This document shows positions 22,173 through 32,500 of a stretch of DNA of 32,500 nt, in pieces. Positions within the stretch are counted from its first letter, which is position 1, and each line of letters starts with the position of its first letter. Origin of the DNA: Dictyostelium firmibasis. Lineage: Eukaryota > Evosea > Eumycetozoa > Dictyosteliales > Dictyosteliaceae. Location: NCBI GenBank assembly GCA_036169595.1, contig JAVFKY010000008.1, positions 1 through 32,500 on the forward strand. Reading direction: 5' to 3'. Made by a program: the position numbers and the translations under genes. Below the pieces are notes generated by a model. It was not told the origin of the DNA. It was given only the letters and a program-made list of their open reading frames with translations, and searched no databases.

Positions 22173-24026
22173 TTAATGACCATGTCCTTCATGATCACCA
22201 CCTTGTTGTTCTCTTGGATTAAGAGTAATTTTATCGTCGATACGAAGGATGGTGATAGCGCTTTCGGTTGCAAATTTGATACATTTGATTTTAGCAATGG
22301 CAGGTTCTAAAACACCGGCCTCTAAATTATTTCTAACTTTGTTATTGAACAAATCGAGACCAGAATAAGCGTAGGATTTCTTTGAAGGATCAGTTTGAGC
22401 GGCATGGTGATATGCCTTTAATTTTGAGACTAAATCTGAAGCATCGAGAGCGGCATTTACGGCCAATTGTTTTGGTACGACCAAGAGAGATTCGGCAAAC
22501 TCTGAGATGGCCAATTGTTTACGACTACCCATTGTGGCTGCGATATTATCGAGATAGATTGAGAGTGCAGATTCAACGGCACCACCACCTGGAACTACAG
22601 TGCCTGATTCCAAAGTTCTCTTAACGATACAGAGTGAGTCATGAATTGAACGTTCCATTTCATCCAACATTAATTCGTTTGCACCACGAAGGATGATTGA
22701 AGCTAATTTCTTGTTGGAATTTTTAACGATGATCAATTCATCGTCGGCCAATCTCTCTTGAACGACTTCATCGGCGACACCCAAAGCGGTGGTATCGAAT
22801 GATTCCTCACCTTCGAGGTTTGCGAGTGTAATTAAAACGGTACCACCACATGCTTTAGCGATACGTTTGAGATCCTCTTTTTTGCAACGACGAACGGCCA
22901 TACAACCTGCTTCGACAAAGTATTTCAAACATAAATCATCAATACCTTTGGTGGTGAGTACAACGTTTGCACCCGATTTAATGATGAGGGAGATACGCTC
23001 CTTTACGATATCGTTCTCTCTGTCTCTGATGGCTTCGAGATCGTTTACATTGGTTACTACAACCTTTTGACCCAATTTCATTTTGGTTTTTGCAAGATTG
23101 AAATCTAAAAAGGCGATTTTAGCACCTTGGATACGTTTTGGCATACCTTCGGAAGCGACAGTACAATTGAGGGCATAACCTTCAACGAGGATACTCTCTT
23201 TTGCACTCTTTCCATGAGCTTTCAAAATGTTGATGGCATTGATTGGGTATTTAACATCACCTTTGTAATCGATGGTCTTTACACGACTGATTGCTTCAAT
23301 AACAATCTTTGAGAAGAAATCACTATCATCATTGATGGTCTTTGATGACATTGAAGTCTTTGCAATGTTAATAATGAAATCCTTTGGTAAGGTCTCAACC
23401 TTAACGGCCAATGTCTCGTTGATATATTTGATGGCCTCTGTGCAGGCTAATCTAAAACCACTGATAATCACTGTAGGATGAACTTTACGTGCTACCAATT
23501 CATTGGCACGTTTCAATAACTCTGCTGCCAAAATAACTACCGTGGTGGTACCATCACCTACCTCTTGATCTTGTAACTCTGATAATTGTACCAATATCTT
23601 TGCTGCTGGATGCTCTATATCAATCTTTTGTAAAATGGTTGCTCCATCATTGGTAACAACAATTGATCCAATATTATCAATTAACATTTTATCTAAACCA
23701 ATTGGTCCAAATGATGTTTTAACTATATTTGCAATTGCTGTAACTGCTAAAACTATAATTTTTTTTTTTTAAAAAGTATAATATTTTATTATTGATTGTT
23801 TAAAGTTTTTTCATTTCATTTAACAATAAATTAATTCAAATAATTTTTTTTTATTAAAAAAAAAAAAAAATTAACCAAGTATGGGGTGATGAAAAATGAA
23901 TAGAATTAATATTAATAAATGATTGTAGAAAAAAAAAACCAGATTTCTCTATTACTTACCATTTTGAGCTCTAACTTCATTACCACTAATACGGTCACCA
24001 TCAATCATTAATACCTTGTTAGACAT
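22173..24026 (-). CDS. tcp1: Chaperonin CCT subunit 1 (TCP-1 alpha), two exons
   Basis: CDS complement join(22173..23752, 23960..24026), 548 residues; human CCT1 is 556. Exon 1 encodes only 22 residues (VRAQN at its end) and the 207-bp intron has a GTAAGT donor and TTATAG acceptor, phase 1. Group II chaperonin signatures are intact: TSFGPIGLDKML, VTNDGATIL, GDGTTTVVILAAELL (catalytic Asp in GDGTT), and VVPGGGAVESALS near the C-terminus. Segments TSMSSK, GYALNC, GMPKRIQGAKIA and YFVEAGCMAVRR match the alpha subunit specifically. CCT is an ATP-driven cytosolic ring that folds actin and tubulin. G+C and codon choice are higher than in neighbours, typical of a highly expressed gene. It lacks homopolymer insertions, unlike most genes here. 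Divergent from DNA primase. Confidence 0.97.
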
Positions 24027-24647
24027 TTTTATTAAATTTTATTAGTTCAATATATGAGAATATATTGGATGTATATAAATATCGTTTGGCAAGAATGAAA
24101 GTTCTTTTTTTTTTTTTTTAATTTTTTCATTTTTTTTTTTTTAAAAAAATTCAAAAAAAAATGAAAATTTTTTATTTTTTTTTTATAATGCTGAAACTTC
24201 ATAGCCACCTGAACCCACTTACCATATATGTTTTCCAAAATAAAAAACCCAGTCAAGGTTTTCATTTCATTTAGTTTTTTCTTTATTTCTATTTAATGAA
24301 ACTTAATTAAAAAATAAACAAAATAACTTAAAAAAAAAATTTTTTTATAAAAAAAAAAAAATAAAATAAAAAATAAAATAAAATAAAATATAAAATTAAA
24401 AATAAAATAAAAAATCAAATAAAAAACAATATAAAATCCAATTAAATCAAAGGTTTTTTGTTTAATTTCAATCTTTATGTTTTTTTTTCTTGAGAATAAA
24501 TTTCAAGGTGATTTTTTAAAAATAAATAAAAAAATATTCATAACGAGTGGCGCCTTTTTTTTTTTGTGGTGAATTTTTGATTTTTTTATGAAAAAAAAAA
24601 AAACATAAAAAAAAGATTATTTTTTTGAATATTCAAATAAAAGAAAA
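24027..24647. promoter_or_regulatory. Divergent promoter region, CCT1 / DNA primase large subunit
   Basis: A 621-bp gap between divergent starts. Most of it is A/T runs, including an (AAATA)-rich stretch near 24355-24420. A GGCGCC palindrome stands out about 95 bp upstream of the primase ATG. A minus-strand open frame at 24047-24265 overlaps no conserved sequence and looks like chance. Confidence 0.5.
24548..24554. promoter_or_regulatory. Possible E2F/DP-type site (TGGCGCC)
   Basis: The palindrome GGCGCC with a T to its left and T run to its right matches the core of E2F sites. G/C hexamers are rare in spacer DNA this AT-rich, and primase genes are common E2F targets in other eukaryotes. The flanking A/T positions do not fully fit the consensus, so this is a suggestion only. 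Confidence 0.3.
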
Positions 24648-26257
24648 ATGATAAGAGCAAGTAAAAAAATAAATAACCAAACATCTGTATCAAATAATGC
24701 ATGTAGTATATTATATATTGATGTACCAGAATTCAACTGTAATATGACACAAATTGAAAACTTTTGTACAGATAGATTTAATTGTAAGTTGATTTTGTGA
24801 ATAAAAAAAATCATTTTGATAACGCAAATTTTAATATTCAATTCGTTGTGTGTGCTAAACCAAATTCATACTATTTAGTTTTAAATGAAGTAATGAAATT
24901 AAAGGATACACTTTTAGTACAAAAACAATCCAATACCGCTGGTGGGGGTGAAGATTTTAATATATTATTAAAGAGATATTTAGGTTCAGAAAAAGAAGAA
25001 TATAAAATAAAAGATGAAATATCACATTATTGTCTTAGATTGGCAATGTGTGATTCAGATGATAGGAGTTGGTTCATCTCAGCAGAGTGTGCATTTTTGG
25101 CAAATAGATTAATTGACGTTTCATCAATTATATCATCATTCAAAGGATTTGGTTGGTCACCAGTTTCACAAGAAGAATATAAACAACATCAAGATGATTT
25201 AAACTATTTAGTTAAAAAAGCAAAATTAGATTTATCCGAAGTAAATAATACTCATTTTTATAAAGTAAGTTTAGATAACAAATTAATTATATTTTCTTTT
25301 ATCTCTCTTGTCCCCTTAAAAAAAAAATAATAAAAAATTTAAACAATCTTTATTAACCATTTAATATATATTTAGTTGCCATTTCAAGATATACCTAAAT
25401 TAATTGATTCAAAAAAAGCAATTATTATTAAAGGTGAAGCATTTATATTTACATCAAATTTTAAAGATATGATTATACATACATTTAAAAACTATCTAGA
25501 GTTTGCGATGGATCGTGTTAAAGCCGATAAAACTCGTATTAAAGAAGAGTTTCCAGAGTTAATTCAATTCTTTAAAACCATACCAAGACCTGGTGATGGT
25601 ACAACCAAACCACAATTTGGCAATAATAAACAGATTAGAAAGGAGGATGTAGCACCATTATCAAAGACCTCTTTCCCAATGTGTATGAAAGTTATGTACG
25701 ATACATTGATAGAGACTAGCAAACTTAAATATGAAGGTCGTTTAGAATTTGGAACCTTTTTAAAGGGTATTGGATTACCTTATGATGAAGCCGCCAACTT
25801 TTGGAGAATGGCTTTCTCAAAGAGAGTTTCAAACACTGAATTCGACAAGGAATATCTCTACAATCTTCGTCATAACTATGGGTTAGAGGGTAAATCTACA
25901 AACTATTCACCTTATTCTTGTTCTAAAATTATCTCAAAAATACCCACCATCGGTTTAAATCAAGTTCATGGTTGCCCATATGTTTTAAGCTTGGAGAGTT
26001 TGGAACAAAAACTCTTGGAGTTGGGTATCGATGATTTCCAAAGAATTCAAATCCTTGAGGCAACCAAAACCTCTCCAAATGTAGCTTGTACTAAACATTT
26101 CAATTATCTTCACCCAAATAATACTTTTCCAAAACTCATTAATCATCCAAATCAATTCTATGACCAAAGTGTAGATTATTATAAAGGTTTAGAGGAAAAA
26201 AAATCTGCAAAACAACAATCAAATAAAGACGAAAACCATCCAGTTTCCGAAAAATAA
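24648..26257 (+). CDS. prim2: DNA primase large subunit (PRIM2/Pri2), three exons
   Basis: CDS join(24648..24783, 24879..25264, 25376..26257), 467 residues; human PRIM2 is 509. Introns of 95 and 111 bp with GTAAGT donors keep frame. Exon 1 has LYIDVPEFN...ENFCTDRFN, the start of the primase large-subunit fold. The Fe-S domain in exon 3 has all four cysteine ligands: Cys277 (SFPMCMKV), Cys356 (YSPYSCSKI), Cys374 (HGCPY) and Cys412 (VACTKHF), with spacing like the human protein. FGTFLKGIGL, FDKEYLYNLRHNYG and NHPNQFYDQS are also diagnostic. Together with the catalytic small subunit it makes RNA primers for Pol alpha during replication. The tail after ~450 is Lys/Ser-rich and short. Converges with the following minus-strand gene at 83 bp. 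Confidence 0.96.
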
Positions 26258-26340
26258 AAATAATTAAAAATAATAATACCCATATATATATATTTTTTTT
26301 TAATATTTTTTTTTTCTTGTATTTTATTTTAAATTTAATA

Positions 26341-27144
<804 letters not shown>

Positions 27145-27267
27145 TTTTTTATTTTTAATTGTTCTTTTATATAAATATAAATTTTGAAGGAAAAATGAAA
27201 AAATAAAAAAAAAAAAAAAAGAAAATGAAACTTTTGAAAAAAAAACGGACGAATGAAAAAACGTTAA

Positions 27268-27330
<63 letters not shown>

Positions 27331-27490
27331 TTTATTTTAAAATTGTAAAAAAAAAAAAAATATAAAAAAAATAGTTTATATGATTCGAATCTTTCTTTTT
27401 TTTCTTTTTTTTTTCTTCAGTTTTTACTACTATACCATTGTGTTTTTTTATATTATTTACTTGAAATTTTTTCTTAAATTATTATTGAGT
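27145..27490. other. Intergenic, upstream of the 172-residue gene
   Basis: A 346-bp gap between two minus-strand genes. It includes a 49-nt T run (27274-27322) and A runs; a more complex stretch at 27375-27490 is the 3' region of the NUXM-like gene. GATTCGAATC near 27381 resembles a tRNA B box but has no tRNA around it. Confidence 0.5.
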
Positions 27491-28026
27491 TTATAAATTG
27501 TATGGAGTTATATTTTCGGTGAAATCAATACCATATTTGGCACAATCTTTCTTATTTTCTTTTACACCTCTTAATCTTTGTGAAACACGTTCACCACTTA
27601 AAACGTACATAGTTGGGAGAATAAATGCTCCCCATGCAATAGTTGATGGTTTATGTAAATCTTGGGGTAAATTATTTTTGTATTGTTTTTTTTATTTTTT
27701 ATTTTTTGTTATTATTGATAGATTATTATTAATTAACAATAATAATAAATAATAGTTAATATTAAGAGCATTTAATATAAATATTGTAATAATATTTAAT
27801 ATAAATATTAATAAAGACTTGAGCTAAGTGAAAAGAAAATGAAATCCTTACGAGAACTATAAAAATAACCAGATGTAAGAAGAGTTGAAATACCCAAAGC
27901 AAAGAAATGATCACCTAATCTAAAGTTTGATGTAACTTCACCAACAGTTGGATCCCTAATAATTACTGGATATCTTGGAGCTAATGGTCTGGTGATAATT
28001 GAGCTAGTGGTTAATCTATTCTCCAT
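27491..28026 (-). CDS. Complex I accessory subunit, NUXM/NDUFC2 (20.9-kDa) type, two exons
   Basis: CDS complement join(27491..27660, 27852..28026), 114 residues; GTAAGG donor, CCAAG acceptor, phase 1, 191-bp intron. The order fits the plant/fungal 20.9-kDa subunit: a short N-terminus with RYPVIIRDPTVGEVTSNFRL (compare 'YPVIDRNPPF...NFS'), a first membrane helix HFFALGISTLLTSGYFY, a second TIAWGAFILPTMYVLSG, and then RLRGVKENKKDCAKYG, like 'RLMGFFPNDGEVARY'. The protein would sit in the membrane arm of mitochondrial complex I. No separate transit peptide is evident. The acceptor lacks a pyrimidine tract but gives a product that fits the family well. Divergent from the Nab2-like gene. Confidence 0.65.
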
Positions 28027-28267
28027 TTCTCTGTCTATATATACTATGTGTTAACTATGAATGTGTGATATTGATCAAAAAATGAAAAATTCAAAAAAAA
28101 AAATTCAAAAAAATATAAAAAAATATAAAAAAAAAAAATTTTAAAAAAAAAATTATAAAAAAAAAGAAAAAAATTTATACAAAAAAAATAATATAAAAAA
28201 AATAATAAGTAGATAAAAAATAAGGAAAATCACCAATCTATAATATAAGGAACTATAAACTACTTTT

Positions 28268-28315
<48 letters not shown>

Positions 28316-28570
28316 TTTTTTTTTTTTTTTAATTTTTTTTTTTTTTTTTTATTTTTTTTTTTTCTTTTTTCTTTTTTTTTTTTTTTTTTTTTTGTATTTC
28401 AAACAATATCCCCACACAAGCATTTTTTTTTCAACAATTCAGATTAATTTTAAATACAAATCATTCGTTATATTAATAATACAAACGTTTGTTTTTTTTT
28501 TTTTTCTTATAAAGTTATATTTCCAAAATAATAAAAAAAAAAGGATTATTAAACAATAATAGTAATAAAG
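28027..28570. promoter_or_regulatory. Divergent promoter, NUXM-like gene / Nab2-like gene
   Basis: A 544-bp gap between divergent starts. From 28264 to 28393 the plus strand is almost only T, including a 37-nt run. A slightly more complex stretch at 28394-28500 precedes the Nab2-like ATG. No TATA box or factor site is certain. Confidence 0.5.
28264..28393. repeat. Near-pure poly(dT) tract, ~130 nt
   Basis: T runs of 37, 21 and ~20 nt or more, broken only by AAA, AA, A and C interruptions. It is the longest homopolymer block of the window and sits in a divergent promoter, where such tracts exclude nucleosomes in other eukaryotes. Confidence 0.9.
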
Positions 28571-30105
28571 ATGGCAACATTAGGTGGATATAATTATACA
28601 CCAGAGATAGTGGACACAATTCAAAATGAGGTTAAAAATTATTTAGACTGTGATAATATTTTAACAGAGTATATATCAGTAATGGTTAGAAACAATAAAA
28701 CCAAAGAGGAGATGGCAAATGATTTGTCAGATTTCATTGGTATTGATAAAGCAGGTGAGTTTGCAGGGTGGCTTTGGAACTTTATACCTTCATACTTTGA
28801 ATCAATTAAGCAAAAGCAAATAAATGACGCCATCATGCAACAACCACCACAAACAGCTACAAAGAAACCACCAACCCAAAGATTAATTTTAAATGCAGTT
28901 AAACAAGCTGCTGAAGATACTAAAAATGTCAGAGTACCAATGACAGAGGAATCTTTAGATGATTCTCAAAATGATAGTAATAATAATAATAACAATACCT
29001 ATAGTAATGGTAAAAAAGATTTTATAAAAAAAGATAAACAAAACAATAGAAAGAATGGTAATAGTAATAAACAACAACCAAATTTTACGATTACAATGAA
29101 TGATATCAATACGGTTAGTAACGGATCAAAGAAAAGAAAAAATTTAAATAGAGATGATGACGATGAAATCGATAGGAGTAATACAATGAACGATAAAACT
29201 GATGATCCTGTTAATATACCTTTGGATTCTATAGTTTCTCCGAAAAAATCGAAAAAAGAAAGATGTTCATATTGGCCATTATGTAGAAATGCTGAAGCTT
29301 GTATATACCACCATCCAACAACTCAATGTTTGTAAGTATTTAATAAAAATAATAAAAAAATAGTAATAATTATAATAATAAGATAATTGTCATCAAAAAT
29401 TTTAAAAGATGGCCCATTAGATTAAAAATTATTTTGATTTAAAATTTTTTAAAGAAATTAATTTATTTATTTTTCAAAAAAAAAAAAAAAAAGGTTATTC
29501 CCAAATTGCACATATGGTGATAAATGTTTATATATTCATCCATCAATTCCATGTAAATTTGGAATTAATTGTACAAATGTAGATTGTGTTTATAATCACC
29601 CACAAAGACCCACCGCGTCAGTAGCTGCACCACCAGCAATGAATGAAATTCCATGCAGAAATGGTTTTGCTTGTCCAAATAAAAAAGGTTGTGGGTTTTA
29701 TCATCCACCACCAGCCTGTAAATTTGGTGCCAGTTGTAATATGGGAAAATCTTGTCCATTCGGCCATGGCAAACCTTGTCTTTATGGTTTAAATTGTGTA
29801 ACACCCAATTGTACTTTTGCCCACCATTCAACTGAACAACCAATACCTGATTGCAAAGTAAGTATCTCTCCTTTAATTAAAGATTTAATCAGATATTAAT
29901 AATAATAATTTTTTTTTTTTTCACAATTTTTTAGTTTGGTAAAGATTGCACAAATCCAAAATGTAAATTCACCCACGCTGAAGAAAGAGAAATTGATAAA
30001 GCCAATATCGATACTGATCATTTATCATCAACTTTACCATCCACTCCACCAAAAGAAGAACCAATCCAAACCGATGAAAAGATTCAAGAACCAATTGATG
30101 TTTGA
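28571..30105 (+). CDS. Nab2/ZC3H14-type poly(A) RNA-binding protein, three exons
   Basis: CDS join(28571..29331, 29494..29857, 29935..30105), 431 residues; GTAAGT donors, phases 2 and 0. Residues ~1-85 look like the PWI-like helical N-domain of Nab2 (VKNYLDCDNILTEYISVMV; EMANDLSDFIG). A Lys/Asn/Ser linker with KKRK (~residue 185-200) is a likely nuclear signal. From ~232 there are seven tandem CCCH fingers of spacing C-X5-C-X4/5-C-X3-H: CSYWPLC, a finger spanning the first splice junction with NCTYGDKCLYIH, CKFGINC, CRNGFAC, CKFGASC, CLYGLNC, and CKFGKDC in the last exon. Nab2-family proteins coat poly(A) tails and control tail length and nuclear export. The seven fingers equal yeast Nab2, against five in animal ZC3H14. 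Confidence 0.92.
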
Positions 30106-30429
30106 TATATAAATAATAATTTTTTAAACATAGAACAATTATAAAAAAAAAAAAAATAATAAAAAAAAATACCAATAATAATAAAATAAACAATTTAATA
30201 ATTTTGTTTATTTAATCATAAATTTTTTTTTTTATAATATCAAAAAATATTTCTTTTCAATATTTTAATTTCCAAACCAATTAATTTTTATTAATATAAA
30301 ACAGATAAACAATATTCAAGAATGCTAACAAAAATTAGTTTCAATACGAGATCAATATCTTTTCTTTAAAAATCAAACCATGCCATCATGTCATCCAAAT
30401 TAGTATTTGGATATTTATGAAAAATATTC

Positions 30430-30470
<41 letters not shown>

Positions 30471-30516
30471 CCCCCTTTCAATTTCGTTAATTTTTTAACA
30501 ACAATTTTATTGTGAA

Positions 30517-30626
30517 GGTGGGTGAAAAAAAAAAATCTTCTTTGATTCAGTATTGAACAGGGTGTGTTTTCTAAATAAAGGTAAATGTGTAGATCATCCG
30601 TAATCTATATAAAAATAATGGGTGTT
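30517..30626 (+). promoter_or_regulatory. Cluster of three G/T-rich boxes (G-box-like)
   Basis: GGTGGGTG (30517-30524), GGGTGTG (30560-30566) and TGGGTGTT (30619-30626) lie 43 and 59 bp apart. They resemble the G-rich elements bound by the Dictyostelium G-box factor GBF in developmental promoters. The gene they would serve is not in the window. Confidence 0.35.
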
Positions 30627-31937
30627 CTCTCTAATTTTAGTGTGAAAAAAAAAAAAAAACATTTTCAAAGGGTTCCCAGGAAATCATCTCGAATAATTTT
30701 TGTTTAATTTAAGTGTTTAATTAAATCTACCTTTAACTCTCATTATGTCGTTATGGTGGTTTTTTAAATTCAACTCATTTCGTGATAGTGAAAAAAATAA
30801 AAAATTTCAAAAAAAAAAAAATTTTATTTTATGTTCTAAAATTACCTCGGGAACTACAGCACAAAATAAAAGGAAGGATTGATTTAATGAAGAAAAATGA
30901 CCCCTTTGTTCTCATAGATCCTCATCAATCAAAATAGAAATTTTATTATTCGTGTGTTGAATGTTTGAGAAGTTTTTTTTTTTTTTTTTTCAATTTATTT
31001 TATTTTATTTTTTTAATTTAAATAAAATTTTTTTTTTTAATTTAAATAAAATTTTTTTTTTTTTTTTTATAATCATTTAAATTTTTAAAAGAAAAAAAAA
31101 AAGAAAAAAAAAAAAAAAGATTAATAAAAAAATAAATAAAAATAATAAATAAATAAAAAATCTATAATTAGCTAAAATCACCTCCACAAATAATAATTAC
31201 ATCAAACCTTCTCAAATACAATTTTAGATAAACAATTCACCATAATACCGTGATCAATATTCTAAATAACATCATAATTGTAATTATAATAAAATATTAG
31301 ATATATAAAACTCATTGCCCAATATGACTAAATTTGATTGGTTCATATTATTAGAACTTTCGTTTTTTTGATTTTTTTTTTGTTTCTTTTTTTTTATATA
31401 TCTAAAATTCACACAAATTTTTATTATCTCGTGGTGTGAGATATCAATAGCATAACTATTTGACCCTATTATCTTGTTAATCGAACTCACACCTATTTTT
31501 TTGTTTTTTAATTTTTTATACGTCAAGCCAATTTTGCATTTTCGTCTTTTTTTTTAAAAAAAAAAACTATTTTTGTCAAAAAAAAAAAAAAAAAAAAAGG
31601 ATTCCAAAAATAGAGCATGTATCTTAAAATAAATAACCCCCAAAACAATCATAATACTTTTTAATAACTCATGGGTTTCGTGAGTTTATTTTTTTTTTTA
31701 TTTTGTAATTTTTTTTTTTTTTTTAATATAACATCAAAAAAAATAAAATAAATCATTTCATTTGTGTTATAACAATCATAAATAAAAATATAAAAATAAT
31801 AAAAATTATATAAAGGGAACAAAAAAAATTTTAAAGCAAAAATTGAAAAAAAAAATAAAAAAATAAATTAAATAATAAAAAAAAAATAAGAAAATAATAA
31901 AAATTAAAAAAAAAGTTAATAATAATAATAATATTAG

Positions 31938-32008
31938 TTAAAATACCCAACCAATTCATAGTTTCATAATAAAACTATTAATTAAAATACCCAATCAATT
32001 TAAAGTTT
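31938..32008 (+). repeat. Diverged 27-bp direct repeat, 44-bp period
   Basis: Copies at 31938-31964 and 31982-32008 share 24 of 27 bases, with TTAAAATACCCAA as the common core. Only two copies are seen. Confidence 0.6.
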
Positions 32009-32380
32009 AAGACTACTGTTAATCAAAATAATTTGTGCAAAGTAAATCAAAAAAGTAATATCCATATGTTTTTTTTTTTTTTATTAAAAAAAAATATTGC
32101 GATCAACTTATTTATCACAAAAAAAGTAGAGATACCAAATATAAAAGGATTTTTGGAGGTTTAAATTCTTAGATTTGTTTTCATGTTATTTGTGTTCAGT
32201 TGGAAACATTGATATTTTCAGGTTTTTTTTATTTTAATTTTTTTTAAAATTTTTTTTTTTTTCGAATCTTGATCCCAACGTAGATTATATGTATATGTTT
32301 TTTTTCATTATAAAATTTAACCGATCGGATTAACAAATTAGTAAATATGGTTATCGATTGCAATGACTATCATTACAAAT

Positions 32381-32381
<1 letters not shown>

Positions 32382-32421
<40 letters not shown>
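32382..32421. repeat. 40-nt poly(dA) run
   Basis: Uninterrupted A on the plus strand. Another A run starts at 32468 and continues past the right edge, so the end of the window is homopolymer. Confidence 0.95.
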
Positions 32422-32426
<5 letters not shown>

Positions 32427-32463
32427 CTCATTCTAAAAATTTTTTTTTTAATTTTTTTATTAT

Positions 32464-32500
<37 letters not shown>

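Larger units (their letters stand above)
30106..32500. other. Large intergenic region with higher-complexity islands
   Basis: Nearly 2.4 kb without a convincing gene, far longer than other gaps here. Long A/T runs (30432-30467, 32382-32421, 32468 to the edge) separate islands of mixed sequence at ~30300-30430, 30470-30640, 30655-30780, 30825-30980, 31155-31545 and 31610-31690. Three G/T-rich boxes are near 30517-30626. Two stop-free stretches (30737-30937 plus; ~31284-31550 minus) lack good starts. It may be the long promoter of a regulated gene to the right, or hold noncoding RNA genes; neither is shown. Confidence 0.5.

Noticed and set aside
22382-23481. Several plus-strand frames opposite CCT1
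   Set aside because: CCT1 is unmistakable on the minus strand, and its higher G+C lowers antisense stops.
27378-27392. tRNA B-box-like GATTCGAATC
   Set aside because: No A box, acceptor stem or anticodon arm can be drawn around it.
30360-30430. Minus-strand 22-codon frame ending MMAWFDF
   Set aside because: It has no splice acceptor, as a 36-nt A run directly precedes it, and only seven or eight codons follow its first ATG; chance is enough.
30655-30720. Minus-strand frame with MISWEPFEN
   Set aside because: Only about 20 codons between stops and no proper donor or start; not separable from chance.

Overview
The window is nuclear DNA of a social amoeba, almost certainly Dictyostelium discoideum or a very close relative. 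The signs are an AT content of roughly 80%, intergenic DNA made of A and T homopolymer runs, short AT-rich introns with GTAAGT/GTATGT-type donors, and coding regions carrying long pure AAT (polyasparagine) and CAA (polyglutamine) runs. No virus-like element, DNA transposon, tRNA, rRNA or CRISPR array was recognised.

Fourteen protein genes can be supported, most with introns joined here by eye. From left to right: a GC-rich 11-bp tandem array and a degenerate ~20-bp array (1-432); a last exon of a plus-strand gene running in from the left (466-648); a two-exon F-box gene (750-3631, minus); an SPF45/RBM17-like splicing factor without a visible G-patch (3787-4869, plus); a three-exon TAF1A-like Pol I factor candidate (4931-6363, minus); Integrator subunit 13/asunder (6555-9938, plus); a tyrosyl-DNA phosphodiesterase 1 family protein (9999-11885, minus); a five-exon GMAP-210/Rud3-type golgin (12003-14340, minus); a small LYR-motif mitochondrial protein (14591-15022, plus); a WD40-plus-pseudokinase protein with a myristoylation-type N-terminus (15074-18718, minus); a BRCT protein with a C-terminal membrane anchor (19087-21596, minus); chaperonin CCT1/TCP-1 alpha (22173-24026, minus); DNA primase large subunit (24648-26257, plus); an unrecognised 172-residue protein (26341-27144, minus); a complex I NUXM/NDUFC2-type subunit (27491-28026, minus); and a Nab2/ZC3H14-type poly(A)-binding zinc-finger protein (28571-30105, plus). 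The last 2.4 kb (30106-32500) has no convincing gene but holds islands of higher-complexity sequence, three G/T-rich boxes and two long stop-free stretches.

Genes are tightly packed. Plus and minus genes mostly alternate, giving convergent gaps of 51-101 bp and divergent promoter gaps of 0.15-0.6 kb. Most products are housekeeping: transcription and RNA processing (TAF1A-like, Integrator, SPF45-like, Nab2-like), DNA replication and repair (primase, TDP1, possibly the BRCT protein), protein folding (CCT1), Golgi structure (golgin) and mitochondrial respiration (LYR protein, NUXM-like). They do not form one pathway. I see no clear new multi-gene system. The most unusual items are the WD40-pseudokinase, the tail-anchored BRCT protein, the G-quadruplex-capable array at the left edge, the (TAA)n expansions inside introns, and the unexplained right-hand region.
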